Part shown: positions 25,947 to 35,365 of the stretch, piece after piece
Numbering within the stretch: position 1 is the first letter of the stretch
Layout: every line of letters starts with the position of its first letter
From: Streptomyces sp. CoH27
GTDB taxonomy: Bacteria > Actinomycetota > Actinomycetes > Streptomycetales > Streptomycetaceae
DNA length: 64,000 nt
Assembly: GCF_020181035.1 (NCBI RefSeq)
Contig: NZ_JAIQYY010000018.1
Coordinates: forward strand, 145,934 to 209,933
Direction of reading: 5' to 3'
The notes under the pieces: model-generated
The model's database searches: none
What the model was told of the DNA's origin: nothing
The model's input: only the letters and a program-made list of their open reading frames with translations
Program-made: the position numbers and the translations under genes

Positions 25947-27697
25947 CACTGGAAGGGGCGCGGGAGCGCCGCATAGCCACCGGCGGGGTCGAGCTGTGCG
26001 TGGCCGAGCTGGGCGATCCGCAAGCGCCGACGGTGGTGCTGGTGCACGGCTACCCGGACAGCAAGGAGGTCTGGTCCGAGGTCGCCGTCCGCCTCGCCGG
26101 CCGCTTCCACGTGGTGCTGTACGACGTCCGCGGCCACGGCCGCTCGACGGCACCGAAACCGCTGCGCGGCGGATTCACCCTCGCCAAGCTCACCGACGAC
26201 TTCCTGGCCGTGCTGGACGCCGTCAGCCCGGACCGGCCGGTGCACCTGGTCGGGCACGACTGGGGTTCGGTGCAGTCGTGGGAGTTCGTCACGGTGGGCC
26301 GCACGGAGGGCCGTATCGCCTCCTTCACCTCGATCTCCGGCCCGTCCCTGGACCACTTCGGGCACTGGATCAACGCGCGCGTGAAGCGTCCGACACCCCG
26401 CCGGGTGGGCCAGCTGCTCGGCCAGGGCGCCAAGTCCTGGTACGTGTACCTGCTGCACACGCCCGCCCTGCCCGAGCTGGCCTGGCGCGGCCCGCTCGGC
26501 AAGCGCTGGCCGGGCATCCTGGAGCGGGTCGAGAAGGTCCCCGGCGGCGACTACCCGACCGCGTCCCTCCCCTCCGACGCGGCGCACGGCGCCTGGCTGT
26601 ACCGGGACAACGTCCGCGCCCGGCTGACCAGGCCCCGCGCCGACGCGTACGCACACGCGCCCGTGCAGCTCATCACGCCCCAGGGGGACGCGTTCCTCTC
26701 CGAGCGGCTCTACGACGACCTGGAGCGGTGGGTGCCCCAGCTGACCCGCCGCACGCTCCCGGCCCGGCACTGGGTCCCGCGCACCCGGCCCGACCAGGTC
26801 GCCTCCTGGATCGAGGAGTTCATCATGTCCGTCGACGGCGGCCGTCCCGAGCCGGAGGCCACCGGCCGTCACGCCGCCCGGTTCGGCGGGCAGTTGGTGC
26901 TGGTCACCGGCGCGGGCAGCGGTATCGGCCGGGCCACGGCGTTCGCCTTCGCGGAGGCCGGGGCGCGCGTGGTCGCCGTCGACCGCGACGCCGAGGCCGC
27001 CGCCCGCACCGCCGAGCTGTCCCGGCTGATCGGCGCGCCCGAGGCCTGGGCGGAGACCGCCGACGTCTCCGACGAGCAGGCGATGGAGAAGCTCGCCGAG
27101 AAGGTGCACCGCGCGTACGGCGTGCTGGACGTGCTGGTCAACAACGCGGGCATCGGCCTGTCCGGCTCCTTCTTCGCCACGACGACGGACGACTGGCGCA
27201 AGGTCCTGGACGTGAACCTGTGGGGCGTGATCCACGGCTGCCGGCTCTTCGGCACGCGGATGAGCGAGCGCGGCCAGGGCGGCCACATCGTCAACGTCGC
27301 CTCCGCGGCGGCCTACCAGCCCTCCCGCGCGCTGTCGGCCTACAGCACCTCCAAGGCGGCGGTGCTGATGCTTTCCGAGTGCCTGCGCGCCGAACTCGCC
27401 GGTCAGGACATCGGGGTGAGCGCGATCTGCCCCGGGTTCGTCAACACGAACATCACCTCCACGGCCCGCTTCGCCGGCGTCGACGAGGCGGAGGAGCGCC
27501 GCCGCCAGAGGAACTCGGCCCGGCTGTACGGCATGCGCAACTACCCGCCGGAGAAGGTGGCCGCGGCGATCCTGGACGCGGTGAGCCGCGACAAGGCGGT
27601 CGTCCCGGTGACCCCGGAGGCCCGCGGCGCTCACCTCATGTCCCGTTTCCTGCCGGGGGCGTTGCGGCGCATCGCGCGCGTGGAGCCGAGGCTGTGA
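25943..27697 (+). CDS. EphD-like fusion: alpha/beta hydrolase plus short-chain dehydrogenase
   Basis: A 584-residue bifunctional protein. The N-terminal half (about 1-290) is an alpha/beta hydrolase of the epoxide hydrolase type: oxyanion HGYPDSK, the RGHGRS turn, nucleophile elbow GHDWGS (Asp nucleophile) and a late His in ARHWVPRT. The C-terminal half (about 305-584) is a classical SDR: TGAGSGIG nucleotide motif, NNAGIG, and catalytic Tyr and Lys in YSTSK. Mycobacterial EphD has the same fusion and acts on lipid epoxides; Streptomyces lack mycolates, so the substrate here must differ. Its start overlaps the M24 gene and the MerR gene follows one base later. Confidence 0.85.
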   Translation: MTLEGARERRIATGGVELCVAELGDPQAPTVVLVHGYPDSKEVWSEVAVRLAGRFHVVLYDVRGHGRSTAPKPLRGGFTLAKLTDDFLAVLDAVSPDRPVHLVGHDWGSVQSWEFVTVGRTEGRIASFTSISGPSLDHFGHWINARVKRPTPRRVGQLLGQGAKSWYVYLLHTPALPELAWRGPLGKRWPGILERVEKVPGGDYPTASLPSDAAHGAWLYRDNVRARLTRPRADAYAHAPVQLITPQGDAFLSERLYDDLERWVPQLTRRTLPARHWVPRTRPDQVASWIEEFIMSVDGGRPEPEATGRHAARFGGQLVLVTGAGSGIGRATAFAFAEAGARVVAVDRDAEAAARTAELSRLIGAPEAWAETADVSDEQAMEKLAEKVHRAYGVLDVLVNNAGIGLSGSFFATTTDDWRKVLDVNLWGVIHGCRLFGTRMSERGQGGHIVNVASAAAYQPSRALSAYSTSKAAVLMLSECLRAELAGQDIGVSAICPGFVNTNITSTARFAGVDEAEERRRQRNSARLYGMRNYPPEKVAAAILDAVSRDKAVVPVTPEARGAHLMSRFLPGALRRIARVEPRL

Positions 27698-27698
27698 C

Positions 27699-28646
27699 AT
27701 GACCGGGGCGCCGCCCGCGCGGACGTACCGCATCGAGGATCTCGCGCACCACACCGCGACGACGGTACGGACCATCCGCGCCTACCAGGACCGCGGTCTG
27801 CTCCCCCGGCCCGAGCGCCGGGGGCGGGCCAACGTCTACTCCGAGGCGCACGTCACCCGGCTTCACCAGATCGCCCACCTCCTCGACCGCGGCTACACCC
27901 TGGCCTCGATCAAGGAGCTGCTGGAGGCCTGGGACACCGGCCGGGGCCTGGGCGGGGTGCTGGGCCTGGTCACCGAGGTCGACGGCCCCTGGACGGACGA
28001 ACGCCCCGATCGCGTCACCCGTGCCGAACTCGACGCCCGCTTCGGCGGCACGCCCGACGACGACGCCGTGGCGGAGGCGGTCGAGCTGGGCGTGCTGGAG
28101 CGGATCGACGGCGACCCGGACACGTTCCTGGTGCCGAGCCCCCAAGAGCTGTCCGTGGCCGTCGAGTTGCATGCGGCCGGAGTCCCGCTGTCCGCGATCT
28201 CGGGCCATCTGCGGGAGTTGAGGGGCCAGGTCGAGCACATCGCCGCCCGTTTCCTGGAGTTCACCACCGAGTATGTCTTCGCGCGCTACCTGGACGATCC
28301 CGGTCACCGCACGGACGCGCACGCGGCGGAGGCGGCCTCCCTCGTGCGCCGGCTGCGGCCCCTGGCACAGCAGACGCTGGAGGCCGAACTCGCGCGCGCC
28401 ATGCGCACTTTGGCCACTCGGCACTTGCGCACGCATCTGGTCGCGGAGAAGCCGGCTGATGATCCGGTCGCCACTCGTTCCGTGTCCGTGCCCGCCGGGG
28501 TGATCGCCGCTGTGAAAAGGCTTGTTGGCCCCGGGCATGTGTCCGAGTTCATCGCACTGGCGGCCGAACGAGAGGTCAGAGCACGGGCGTTGGACCGGCT
28601 GTCCACAGATTCCTTTGCAGCCAAGGAACTTCGTGAATCACCCTAA
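27699..28646 (+). CDS. MerR-family transcriptional regulator
   Basis: A 315-residue regulator. Residues 10-78 are the MerR winged helix (YRIEDLAHHTATTVRTIRAY, then QDRGLLPRPERRGRANVYSE). The long effector region (about 80-315) lacks the Cys or His clusters of metal-sensing members, so an organic effector is likelier. It starts one base after the hydrolase-reductase stop, suggesting that the M24 / EphD-like / MerR genes form one self-regulated operon. A DnaA box lies within its last codons (28599-28607). Confidence 0.85.
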   Translation: MTGAPPARTYRIEDLAHHTATTVRTIRAYQDRGLLPRPERRGRANVYSEAHVTRLHQIAHLLDRGYTLASIKELLEAWDTGRGLGGVLGLVTEVDGPWTDERPDRVTRAELDARFGGTPDDDAVAEAVELGVLERIDGDPDTFLVPSPQELSVAVELHAAGVPLSAISGHLRELRGQVEHIAARFLEFTTEYVFARYLDDPGHRTDAHAAEAASLVRRLRPLAQQTLEAELARAMRTLATRHLRTHLVAEKPADDPVATRSVSVPAGVIAAVKRLVGPGHVSEFIALAAEREVRARALDRLSTDSFAAKELRESP

Positions 28647-28712
28647 ATGGTATGTCACTTGTCCACAGATTCGCCAATTCCCCTGTGGATAACCTCACTT
28701 GGTTGTGGATCA
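28599..28712. promoter_or_regulatory. second cluster of DnaA boxes
   Basis: CTGTCCACA (28599-28607), TTGTCCACA (28659-28667, perfect), TGTGGATAA (28684-28692, minus-strand TTATCCACA) and TGTGGATCA (28704-28712, one mismatch) lie in 114 bases spanning the merR end and the kptA upstream region. Two face each way. The surrounding DNA is unusually A/T-rich. Confidence 0.65.
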
Positions 28713-28766
28713 AACCTGCCAACAAAAAAACCTGCGTGATCAGCGTCTCGCGCGCACGCTGGACAC

Positions 28767-29330
28767 ATGAACGAAAGACCCATCGACGACAGACGCACCG
28801 TGAAGGTGTCGAAGTACCTCTCCCGGCACCTGCGTCACCAGCCGGAGCGGATCGGGCTCGCCCCGGACCCGGCCGGCTGGGTGGAGATCGACACCCTGAT
28901 CGCCGCGGCCGCCGCCCACGGCTTCCCGTTCACGCGCGAGGAGCTGGACCACGTGGTGGCCGCCAACGACAAACAGCGCTTCGCGATCGAGGGCGGCAGA
29001 ATCCGCGCCAGCCAGGGCCACAGCATCGAGGTCGACCTCGGACTGCCCCCGGTGACCCCGCCGCCGTACCTCTACCACGGGACCGTCGCGCGCAATCTGG
29101 ACGCGATCCGCGCACAGGGGCTCAGGCCCATGAACCGGCACGACGTGCACCTCTCCGCCGACCGCGAGACCGCCACCCGGGTCGGCGCCCGCCGCGGCCG
29201 CCCCGTGGTGCTCGCCGTGGACGCGGGCGCCATGCACCGGGACGGCCATGTGTTCCGCGTCAGCGCCAACGGGGTCTGGCTGACGGAGGCCGTACCGCCG
29301 CGCTACCTGCGGTTTCCCGGACGCCGGTGA
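28767..29330 (+). CDS. kptA: RNA 2'-phosphotransferase (Tpt1/KptA)
   Basis: A 187-residue enzyme that transfers an internal RNA 2'-phosphate to NAD+. All core motifs are present: LSRHLRHQP, the NDKQRF basic segment, [13 protein letters not shown], and NRHDVHLS, which supply the Arg-His-Arg-Arg catalytic set of the family. Bacteria lack the tRNA splicing pathway that needs Tpt1, so the physiological role is unknown; alternatives include NAD capping or repair of RNA. ATG 28767 follows the DnaA-box cluster by 54 bases. Confidence 0.92.
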   Translation: MNERPIDDRRTVKVSKYLSRHLRHQPERIGLAPDPAGWVEIDTLIAAAAAHGFPFTREELDHVVAANDKQRFAIEGGRIRASQGHSIEVDLGLPPVTPPPYLYHGTVARNLDAIRAQGLRPMNRHDVHLSADRETATRVGARRGRPVVLAVDAGAMHRDGHVFRVSANGVWLTEAVPPRYLRFPGRR

Positions 29331-29367
29331 GCGGTGGTGCCGTGACCGCGATGCCATGATCAGTGGT

Positions 29368-29826
29368 ATGGACCACTCGCCCGAGCATCTGCCGACCACC
29401 CAGGCCGCCGTCAACGCCCTGCGCGACCTCGCCGCCCGCTACGCGCGCGAGATCGAGGTGACCGACGACATCGGCGCCGACCAGACCTCGCGGCGCAGCG
29501 CCGCGGGCATCGGGACGACCACGGACCCGGACGGCTCCCTGCCGCACGAGGCATACGTCGAGTTCGGCGGCCTGCCCCGGGTGAGCGTGCGGCTCTACCC
29601 GGACGACGACGCGCTGATCACCGTCGAGGGCGTCGAGTGCCCCGACATCGCGCGCGACGACGTGCCGGCCTTCCTCCGTTCCGTCTTCGACGGCCTCGCC
29701 CGCGTCAAGGCGCGCCGCTTCCCGCCCGGCTACCGCCTGGTCGTCCCGCTGCCCGGCGACCGCACGCACATCGAGTACGTGCCGATGATCCTGCTCAGTC
29801 CGTGGCTGAGCCGGAACATTCGGTGA
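29368..29826 (+). CDS. conserved hypothetical protein
   Basis: A 152-residue soluble protein with no catalytic motif that I recognise. It has an N-terminal helical part, a middle [23 protein letters not shown] strand region and a C-terminal [21 protein letters not shown] prefer ATG 29368 over ATG 29356 because CATGAT seven bases before 29368 would be the -10 of a leaderless transcript; neither has a ribosome site. It lies between kptA and the LLM oxidoreductase gene on the same strand. Confidence 0.6.
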   Translation: MDHSPEHLPTTQAAVNALRDLAARYAREIEVTDDIGADQTSRRSAAGIGTTTDPDGSLPHEAYVEFGGLPRVSVRLYPDDDALITVEGVECPDIARDDVPAFLRSVFDGLARVKARRFPPGYRLVVPLPGDRTHIEYVPMILLSPWLSRNIR

Positions 29827-29868
29827 CCGTTTCGTCCGCTGTCGGTGGGTCCGCTTACCCTCGACCGC

Positions 29869-30771
29869 ATGAGCCTGCGTCTGAGCACCGTGATCCTGCC
29901 CCACCGCCGCTGGAGCGAAGGCGGCCGTTCCGCCTGGACCCGGGCCGAGCAGCTCGGCTTCCACACCGCGTACACCTACGACCACCTGTCCTGGCGCAGC
30001 TTCCGTGACGGCCCGTGGTTCGGCGCGGTCCCGACGCTGACCGCCGCCGCCGGCGTCACCGAGCGCCTCCGCCTCGGCACGCTGGTGACCTCGCCGAACT
30101 TCCGGCACCCGGTGACCCTCGCCAAGGAGCTGATCTCCCTTGACGACATCTCCGGCGGCCGGATCACCCTCGGCATCGGCGCCGGCGGCACCGGCTTCGA
30201 CGCCACCGCGCTCGGCCAGGAGCCGTGGAGCCCGCGCGAACGCGCCGACCGCTTCGCCGAGTTCGTGCCGCTGCTCGACCGGCTGCTCACCGAGGACGCG
30301 GTGTCGTACGAGGGCCGGTTCTACTCGGCGGTCGAGGCGCGGAACATCCCGGGCTGCGTCCAGCGTCCCCGGCTGCCGTTCGCGGTGGCGGCCACCGGCC
30401 CGCGCGGCCTCAGGCTCGCCGCGCGGCACGGGCAGGCGTGGGTCACCACGGGCGACCCGAAGCTGTACGAGACGGGCACCCCGGAGCAGTCCGTCGAGGC
30501 CCTGCGCGGCCAGCTCGGCAAGCTGTCCGAGGCCTGCGCGGCCGTCGGGCGGGACGTGGCCGAGCTGGACAAGATCCTGCTCACCGGCTTCACCCCGGAC
30601 CGCGGCACGCCGCTTCAGTCCCTGGACGCCTTCGTGGACTTCGCCGGCCGGCACCGGGACCTGGGCTTCACCGAGATCGTGATCCACTGGCCCATCCCGG
30701 ACTCCGACTTCGCCGCGGAAGAGAAGGTCTTCGAGCAGATCGCCATGGAGGGCCTCGCCCAACTGGGCTGA
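29869..30771 (+). CDS. LLM-class flavin- or F420-dependent oxidoreductase
   Basis: A 300-residue luciferase-like TIM-barrel oxidoreductase. Features include the N-terminal [31 protein letters not shown] (the substrate/cofactor loop of the F420-type), [11 protein letters not shown] and a C-terminal [10 protein letters not shown]. Actinobacterial members of this length commonly use F420, but FMN cannot be excluded. TACCCT seven bases before ATG 29869 suggests a leaderless transcript; no ribosome site is visible. The substrate is unknown. Confidence 0.82.
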   Translation: MSLRLSTVILPHRRWSEGGRSAWTRAEQLGFHTAYTYDHLSWRSFRDGPWFGAVPTLTAAAGVTERLRLGTLVTSPNFRHPVTLAKELISLDDISGGRITLGIGAGGTGFDATALGQEPWSPRERADRFAEFVPLLDRLLTEDAVSYEGRFYSAVEARNIPGCVQRPRLPFAVAATGPRGLRLAARHGQAWVTTGDPKLYETGTPEQSVEALRGQLGKLSEACAAVGRDVAELDKILLTGFTPDRGTPLQSLDAFVDFAGRHRDLGFTEIVIHWPIPDSDFAAEEKVFEQIAMEGLAQLG

Positions 30772-30864
30772 CGCCGGGGACCGTCCGGTCCGCAGAACGT
30801 CATCTGTGTCTCATCTGCGCGGAGTCCCGCACGGGCGTGCGGGCATATGCGCGAGAATGGGCCG

Positions 30865-31734
30865 GTGACCTCAGCGACCAGACAGCCCGGGACCCCTGCC
30901 GCCGCCGTGCCCCCGCGGCTGATCGCCACCGACCTCGACGGCACCCTGCTGCGCGACGACAAATCGGTCTCCCCGCGGACCGTCGCCGCGCTCGCCGCCG
31001 CCGAGGAAGCGGGCATCGAGGTCTTCTTCGTCACCGGCCGCCCGGCCCGCTGGATGGACGTCGTCAGCGACCACGTCCACGGCCATGGCCTGGCGATCTG
31101 CGGCAACGGCGCCGCCGTGGTCGATCTGCACGGCGGCCCCGGCGCCCACCGCTTCGTCAAGGTGCGCGAGCTGGACCGCGCGGGCGCCCTGGACGCCGTA
31201 CGACGGCTGCGCACGGCGGCACCCGGCACGGTGTTCGCAGTGGAGCAGACGTACGGCTTCCACCAGGAACCCGACTATCCCAAGCTGCACATGGAGATAC
31301 CGGACAACCTCCTGCCCGCCGAGCGGCTCCTCGCCCCCGACGGACCGGACGCCGACCAGCCCGTGCTCAAGATCCTGGCCTACCACCCGGACCTCGACCC
31401 GGACGCCTTCCTCGCCCTCGCCCGGGTCGCGATCGCCGACCGCGCCAACGTCACCCGCTCCAGCCCCAGCGCCCTGCTGGAACTGAGCGGCCCCGAGGTC
31501 TCCAAGGCCAGCACGCTCGCCCTGTGCTGTGCCGAACGCGGCATCTCGCACGAGGAGGTCGTCGCCTTCGGAGACATGCCCAACGACCTGGAGATGCTGA
31601 CCTGGGCCGGCCGGTCGTACGCGATGGGCAACGCCCACCCGGACGTCATCGCCGCCGCGTCGGGCCGTACGGTCGCCAACAACGAGGACGGGGTGGCGGT
31701 CGTCATCGAGGAACTGCTCGCGGAACGTTTCTAG
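30865..31734 (+). CDS. HAD-superfamily Cof-type phosphatase (paralogue)
   Basis: A 289-residue phosphatase closely related to the one after serS (19875): motif [12 protein letters not shown], motif II FVTGRPARW, motif III in VSKASTLAL, motif IV FGDMPNDLEML. The cap is longer by about 20 residues. I use the GTG at 30865 because GAGAAT six bases upstream fits a leaderless start; ATG 30847 is the alternative. It converges on cydDC, with a shared hairpin at 31738-31756. Confidence 0.87.
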   Translation: MTSATRQPGTPAAAVPPRLIATDLDGTLLRDDKSVSPRTVAALAAAEEAGIEVFFVTGRPARWMDVVSDHVHGHGLAICGNGAAVVDLHGGPGAHRFVKVRELDRAGALDAVRRLRTAAPGTVFAVEQTYGFHQEPDYPKLHMEIPDNLLPAERLLAPDGPDADQPVLKILAYHPDLDPDAFLALARVAIADRANVTRSSPSALLELSGPEVSKASTLALCCAERGISHEEVVAFGDMPNDLEMLTWAGRSYAMGNAHPDVIAAASGRTVANNEDGVAVVIEELLAERF

Positions 31735-31737
31735 CAT

Positions 31738-31756
31738 CCCGCTGGAGCTCAGCGGG
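31738..31756. terminator. bidirectional terminator
   Basis: CCCGCTG (31738-31744) and CAGCGGG (31750-31756) make a perfect 7-bp stem with a 5-base loop between the convergent HAD and cydDC genes. Confidence 0.5.
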
Positions 31757-31766
31757 CCTATGTGGC

Positions 31767-34700
31767 TCAGTGGGGCGCCTCCGCCCCCACCAGCGCCTCC
31801 GTCTCCTCCTCCCGCAGCGCCATCGTCCGCAGCGGCCCCTCCACCGCGACAAGTTCCGCGTACGCACCCCGCTGCACCACACGGCCCGCATCGAGGACGA
31901 TCACCTCGTCCACCGCGTCCAGCCCCGCCAGCCGGTGGGTGATCAGCAGCGTCGTACGGCCCTCCGTGGCGGCCAGCAGGTCGGCCGTGAGCGCGTCCGC
32001 AGTCGGCAGGTCCAGATGCTCGGCGGGCTCGTCGAGGACCAGGACGGGGAAGTCGGCCAGCAGCGCGCGGGCCAGCGCGAGCCGCTGCCGCTGACCACCG
32101 GACAGCCGTGCCCCGTGCTCGCCGACGAGCGTGTCCAGGCCGTCGGGCAGCCCGTCCACCCAGTCCAGCAGCCGGGCCCGGGCCAGCGCCCGGCGCAGCT
32201 CGGCCTCGGTGGCGTCCTTCCTGGCCAGCAGGAGGTTCTCACGCACCGAGCTGTCGAAGAGATGCGCGTCCTGCGCACACAGCCCGACCAGCCGCCGTAC
32301 GTCGTCACCGGCCAGCGCGTACGCGTCGACACCGGCGAGCGTGTACGTGCCCTCTTCCGGGTCGAGGAAGCGCAGCAGCACCTGGGCGAGGGTCGTCTTG
32401 CCGGCGCCGGAGGCCCCGACCACGGCGATCCGCCGCCCCTCCGCCAGCGTGAGATCGAACTGGGCCAGCGCCTCTCGGCGCTGCCCCTCGTACCGTGCGC
32501 CGAGTCCCTTGAGCACCAGCGGGAACGGCGAGGCGGGCGCCTGCCGCGGCCGATCCGGCTCGCGTACCGGCTCCGGGGCGTCGAGCACCTCGTACACCCG
32601 CTCCGCGCTCCGCCGCACCCGCTGCCGGTGGCGCACGGCGAGCGGCATGCCCAGTACGGCTTCGAAGGCCGCCAGGGGAGTGAGGACGACCACGGCCATC
32701 GCCACGCCGCTGAGCCGGCCCGCGGCCACCGCCTGAGCACCGGACAGTGCCGCGGCCGTCACGGTCAGCCCGGAGATCAGCGCGGTCAGCCCGTCACCGA
32801 GCGCGGTGGCCACGGCGGCGCGCGAGGCGATCCGCGTGAGCGTGCCGTCGGCGCGCCGGGCCGCGTCCTTACGGGCGGGCAGCGCACCGGCGACGGTCAG
32901 CTCCGCGGTGCCGGTGAGGAGGTCGGTGACGCGGATGGCGAGCATGCCCCGGGCCGGCGCCAGACGCCGCTCGGCCCGCCGGGCCACGGCCGCGGTGACG
33001 AGCGGGACACCAACACCGGCCGCCACAAGGCCCACGGCGAGGGCGGCTCCGGCCTCGGGCAGCAGCCAGGCCGTGAAGCCGACGGAGGCGGCGGAGACGG
33101 CGACGGCGACCGATGCGGGCAGCAGCCAGCGCAGCCAGTAGTCCTGGAACGCGTCCACGTCCGCGACCAGCCGGGTGAGCAGATCACCGCGGCGCGCGCT
33201 GCGCAGCCCGGCGGGCGCGAGACGCTCCAGCCGCCGGTAGACGGCAACCCGGGTGTCCGCCAGCATCCGCAGCACCGCGTCGTGCGACACCAGCCGCTCG
33301 CCATACCGGAAGACGGCCCGCCCGATCCCGAAGGCCCGCGTGGCGGTCACGGCCACCATCAGATACAGCACGGGCGGCTGCTGCGAGGCCCGCGAGATGA
33401 GCCACCCGGACGTCGCCATCAGCCCGACAGCACAGCCGAGCGCCAACCCCCCGAGCAGCAGAGCCACCCCGAGCCGCCCCCGCCAAGCCCCGCCAAGCGC
33501 CCGCACCCGAGCAAGCACACTCCGGCTCCGCCCAGAAACGTGCGCCTGCCCTCCAGAGCCACTGCCCGAGCCCGCCGACCCACTCTCCAGCCCATCAAGC
33601 TGGGTGGCCGGTGGGCGAGGGCGGGGGTGCAGGGGGCGGGGGCCCGGGGAGCCGAGCTCCCTGGGTGTGTGACTGTCCTTCAGGCGCACCACTCGATCCG
33701 CGACGTCGAGCAACGCCGGCCGATGCACAACAAGCAGCACCGTACGACCGACAGCAAGCCTCCGTACCGCGGCAACGACCTCCCCCTCGGTCGCCCCGTC
33801 CAGCGCAGCCGTCGGCTCATCCAGCAACAGCACAGGCCGATCGGCAAGAAACGCCCGCGCCAACGCCAGCCGCTGCCGCTGCCCCGCCGACAACCCGGCT
33901 CCGTACTCGCCGAGCACGGTATCGACGCCCTCGGGCAACGCGTCCACGAACTCCAGCGCCCCCGCGTCCCGCAGCGCCCGCCGTACGGCACCGTCGTCCG
34001 CGCCGGGCCGGGCCAGTCGTACGTTCTCCGCGATGGTCCCGGCGTACAGATGCGGCCGCTGCGGCACCCAGGCGATCCGGGACCTCCACTCCTCCAGGTC
34101 CAGCCCTGCCAGGTCCGCACCGCCGACCCTCACTCGCCCCGCGGCGGGCTCCACAAACCCCAGCAGCACGTTCAGCAGCGTCGACTTGCCCACCCCGCTC
34201 GGCCCCACCAGCGCGACCGTCTCACCGGGCTCCACGGTGAAGGACACATCGGTCACGGCATCGGCGGAACGGCCGGGATAGCGGACGGTCACCCCCTCGA
34301 ACTCGAAGGCCACCGCACCCGCGGGCACCGTTCCGGCACCGGACGTCGGCACCGGCGTCTCCAGCACCGTGAAGATCTCCTCTGCGGCGGCCAGCCCCTC
34401 CGCCGCCGCGTGATACTGCGCACCGACCTGACGCAACGGAAGGTAGGCCTCGGGCGCCAGCACCAGGATCACGAGGCCGATGTACAGATCCATGTCCCCG
34501 TGGACGAGCCGCATGCCGATCGTCACCGCGACCAGCGCCACCGACAGCGTGGCGAGCAGTTCCAGCGCGAACGAGGAGAGGAAGGCGATCCGCAGGGTCC
34601 GCATGGTCGCCTGCCGGTACTCACCGGTGATCCTGCGGATGGACTCGGCCTGCGCCTTGGCCCGGCCGAACACCTTCAGCGTGGGCAGGCCCGCGACCAC

Positions 34701-35306
34701 GTCCAGGAAGTGACCGGACAACCGGGACAGCAGCTGCCACTGACGGTCCGTCCGGGACTGGGTGGCCCAGCCGATCAGCACCATGAAGAGCGGGATGAGC
34801 GGCAGGGTGCCGACAATGATCGCCGCAGAGACCCAGTCCTCGGTGACGATCCGCGCCAGCACCGCCACCGGCACGACCACCGCAAGCCCCAACTGCGGCA
34901 GATAGCGCGAGAAGTAGTCGTCCAGGGCGTCCACACCCCGCGTGGCCAGGGTGACCAGCGAACCGGTCCGCTGACCGCTCAGCCAGCCTGGACCGAGCGC
35001 CGCCGCCCGGTCCAGGAGCCGTCCGCGCAGCTCGGACTTCACCGCCGCGCTCGCCCGGTGAGCGGCCAGTTCCGTGAGCCAGGAGACCATCGCCCGGCCG
35101 CCGGCGACGGCCGCCAACAGCAGCAGGGGAGTACGCAGCTCGGCAATGGACTGCCCGTGCTGGAAGGCACCGACGACGACCTCGGCGATGAGCATCGCCT
35201 GGGCGATGACCAGCCCCGCACCGACGGCCCCCAGGCCGACGACCGCCACGAGGAAGAGCCGGGTGGCGCGGGCGTAGCGCAGCAGACGTGGATCGATTGG
35301 TTTCAC
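31767..35306 (-). CDS. cydDC: CydDC fusion, heterodimer-equivalent ABC exporter for cytochrome bd assembly
   Basis: A 1179-residue protein in which CydD (about 1-560) and CydC (about 600-1179) are fused through a Pro/Gly/Ser-rich linker, the usual actinobacterial form. Each half has six membrane helices and an ATPase: Walker A GPSGVGKST and GASGAGKTT, signatures LSAGQRQRLALARA and LSGGQRQRLALARA, Walker B VLLLDEPTAALD and VLVLDEPAEHLD. CydDC is required for cytochrome bd assembly through thiol or haem export. The GTG start lies inside a perfect parS site, and a second parS lies just upstream. GAAGGG about 12 bases upstream is the likely ribosome site. It is cotranscribed with cydAB. Confidence 0.93.
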   Translation of the reverse strand: MKPIDPRLLRYARATRLFLVAVVGLGAVGAGLVIAQAMLIAEVVVGAFQHGQSIAELRTPLLLLAAVAGGRAMVSWLTELAAHRASAAVKSELRGRLLDRAAALGPGWLSGQRTGSLVTLATRGVDALDDYFSRYLPQLGLAVVVPVAVLARIVTEDWVSAAIIVGTLPLIPLFMVLIGWATQSRTDRQWQLLSRLSGHFLDVVAGLPTLKVFGRAKAQAESIRRITGEYRQATMRTLRIAFLSSFALELLATLSVALVAVTIGMRLVHGDMDLYIGLVILVLAPEAYLPLRQVGAQYHAAAEGLAAAEEIFTVLETPVPTSGAGTVPAGAVAFEFEGVTVRYPGRSADAVTDVSFTVEPGETVALVGPSGVGKSTLLNVLLGFVEPAAGRVRVGGADLAGLDLEEWRSRIAWVPQRPHLYAGTIAENVRLARPGADDGAVRRALRDAGALEFVDALPEGVDTVLGEYGAGLSAGQRQRLALARAFLADRPVLLLDEPTAALDGATEGEVVAAVRRLAVGRTVLLVVHRPALLDVADRVVRLKDSHTPRELGSPGPRPLHPRPRPPATQLDGLESGSAGSGSGSGGQAHVSGRSRSVLARVRALGGAWRGRLGVALLLGGLALGCAVGLMATSGWLISRASQQPPVLYLMVAVTATRAFGIGRAVFRYGERLVSHDAVLRMLADTRVAVYRRLERLAPAGLRSARRGDLLTRLVADVDAFQDYWLRWLLPASVAVAVSAASVGFTAWLLPEAGAALAVGLVAAGVGVPLVTAAVARRAERRLAPARGMLAIRVTDLLTGTAELTVAGALPARKDAARRADGTLTRIASRAAVATALGDGLTALISGLTVTAAALSGAQAVAAGRLSGVAMAVVVLTPLAAFEAVLGMPLAVRHRQRVRRSAERVYEVLDAPEPVREPDRPRQAPASPFPLVLKGLGARYEGQRREALAQFDLTLAEGRRIAVVGASGAGKTTLAQVLLRFLDPEEGTYTLAGVDAYALAGDDVRRLVGLCAQDAHLFDSSVRENLLLARKDATEAELRRALARARLLDWVDGLPDGLDTLVGEHGARLSGGQRQRLALARALLADFPVLVLDEPAEHLDLPTADALTADLLAATEGRTTLLITHRLAGLDAVDEVIVLDAGRVVQRGAYAELVAVEGPLRTMALREEETEALVGAEAPH

Positions 35307-35313
35307 GTGAAAC
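35300..35313. promoter_or_regulatory. parS site overlapping the cydDC start codon
   Basis: A perfect GTTTCACGTGAAAC. The cydDC GTG initiation codon (35306-35304, minus strand) is the centre of the palindrome. ParB bound here would nucleate the segrosome beside the origin. Confidence 0.9.
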
Positions 35314-35336
35314 GTGCCCTTCGGTCCAGAGGGTGT

Positions 35337-35350
35337 GTTTCACGTGAAAC
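35337..35350. promoter_or_regulatory. parS site in the cydB-cydDC spacer
   Basis: A perfect GTTTCACGTGAAAC within an extended palindrome (GTGTTTCACGTGAAACAC), 23 bases from the parS at 35300, giving a centre-to-centre distance of 37 bases. Confidence 0.9.
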
Positions 35351-35365
35351 ACACCCTCGGCGGAC

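Noticed and set aside
25586-27775. 729-codon minus-strand frame opposite the EphD-like gene
   Set aside because: A shadow of the real gene, with no motif or ribosome site.
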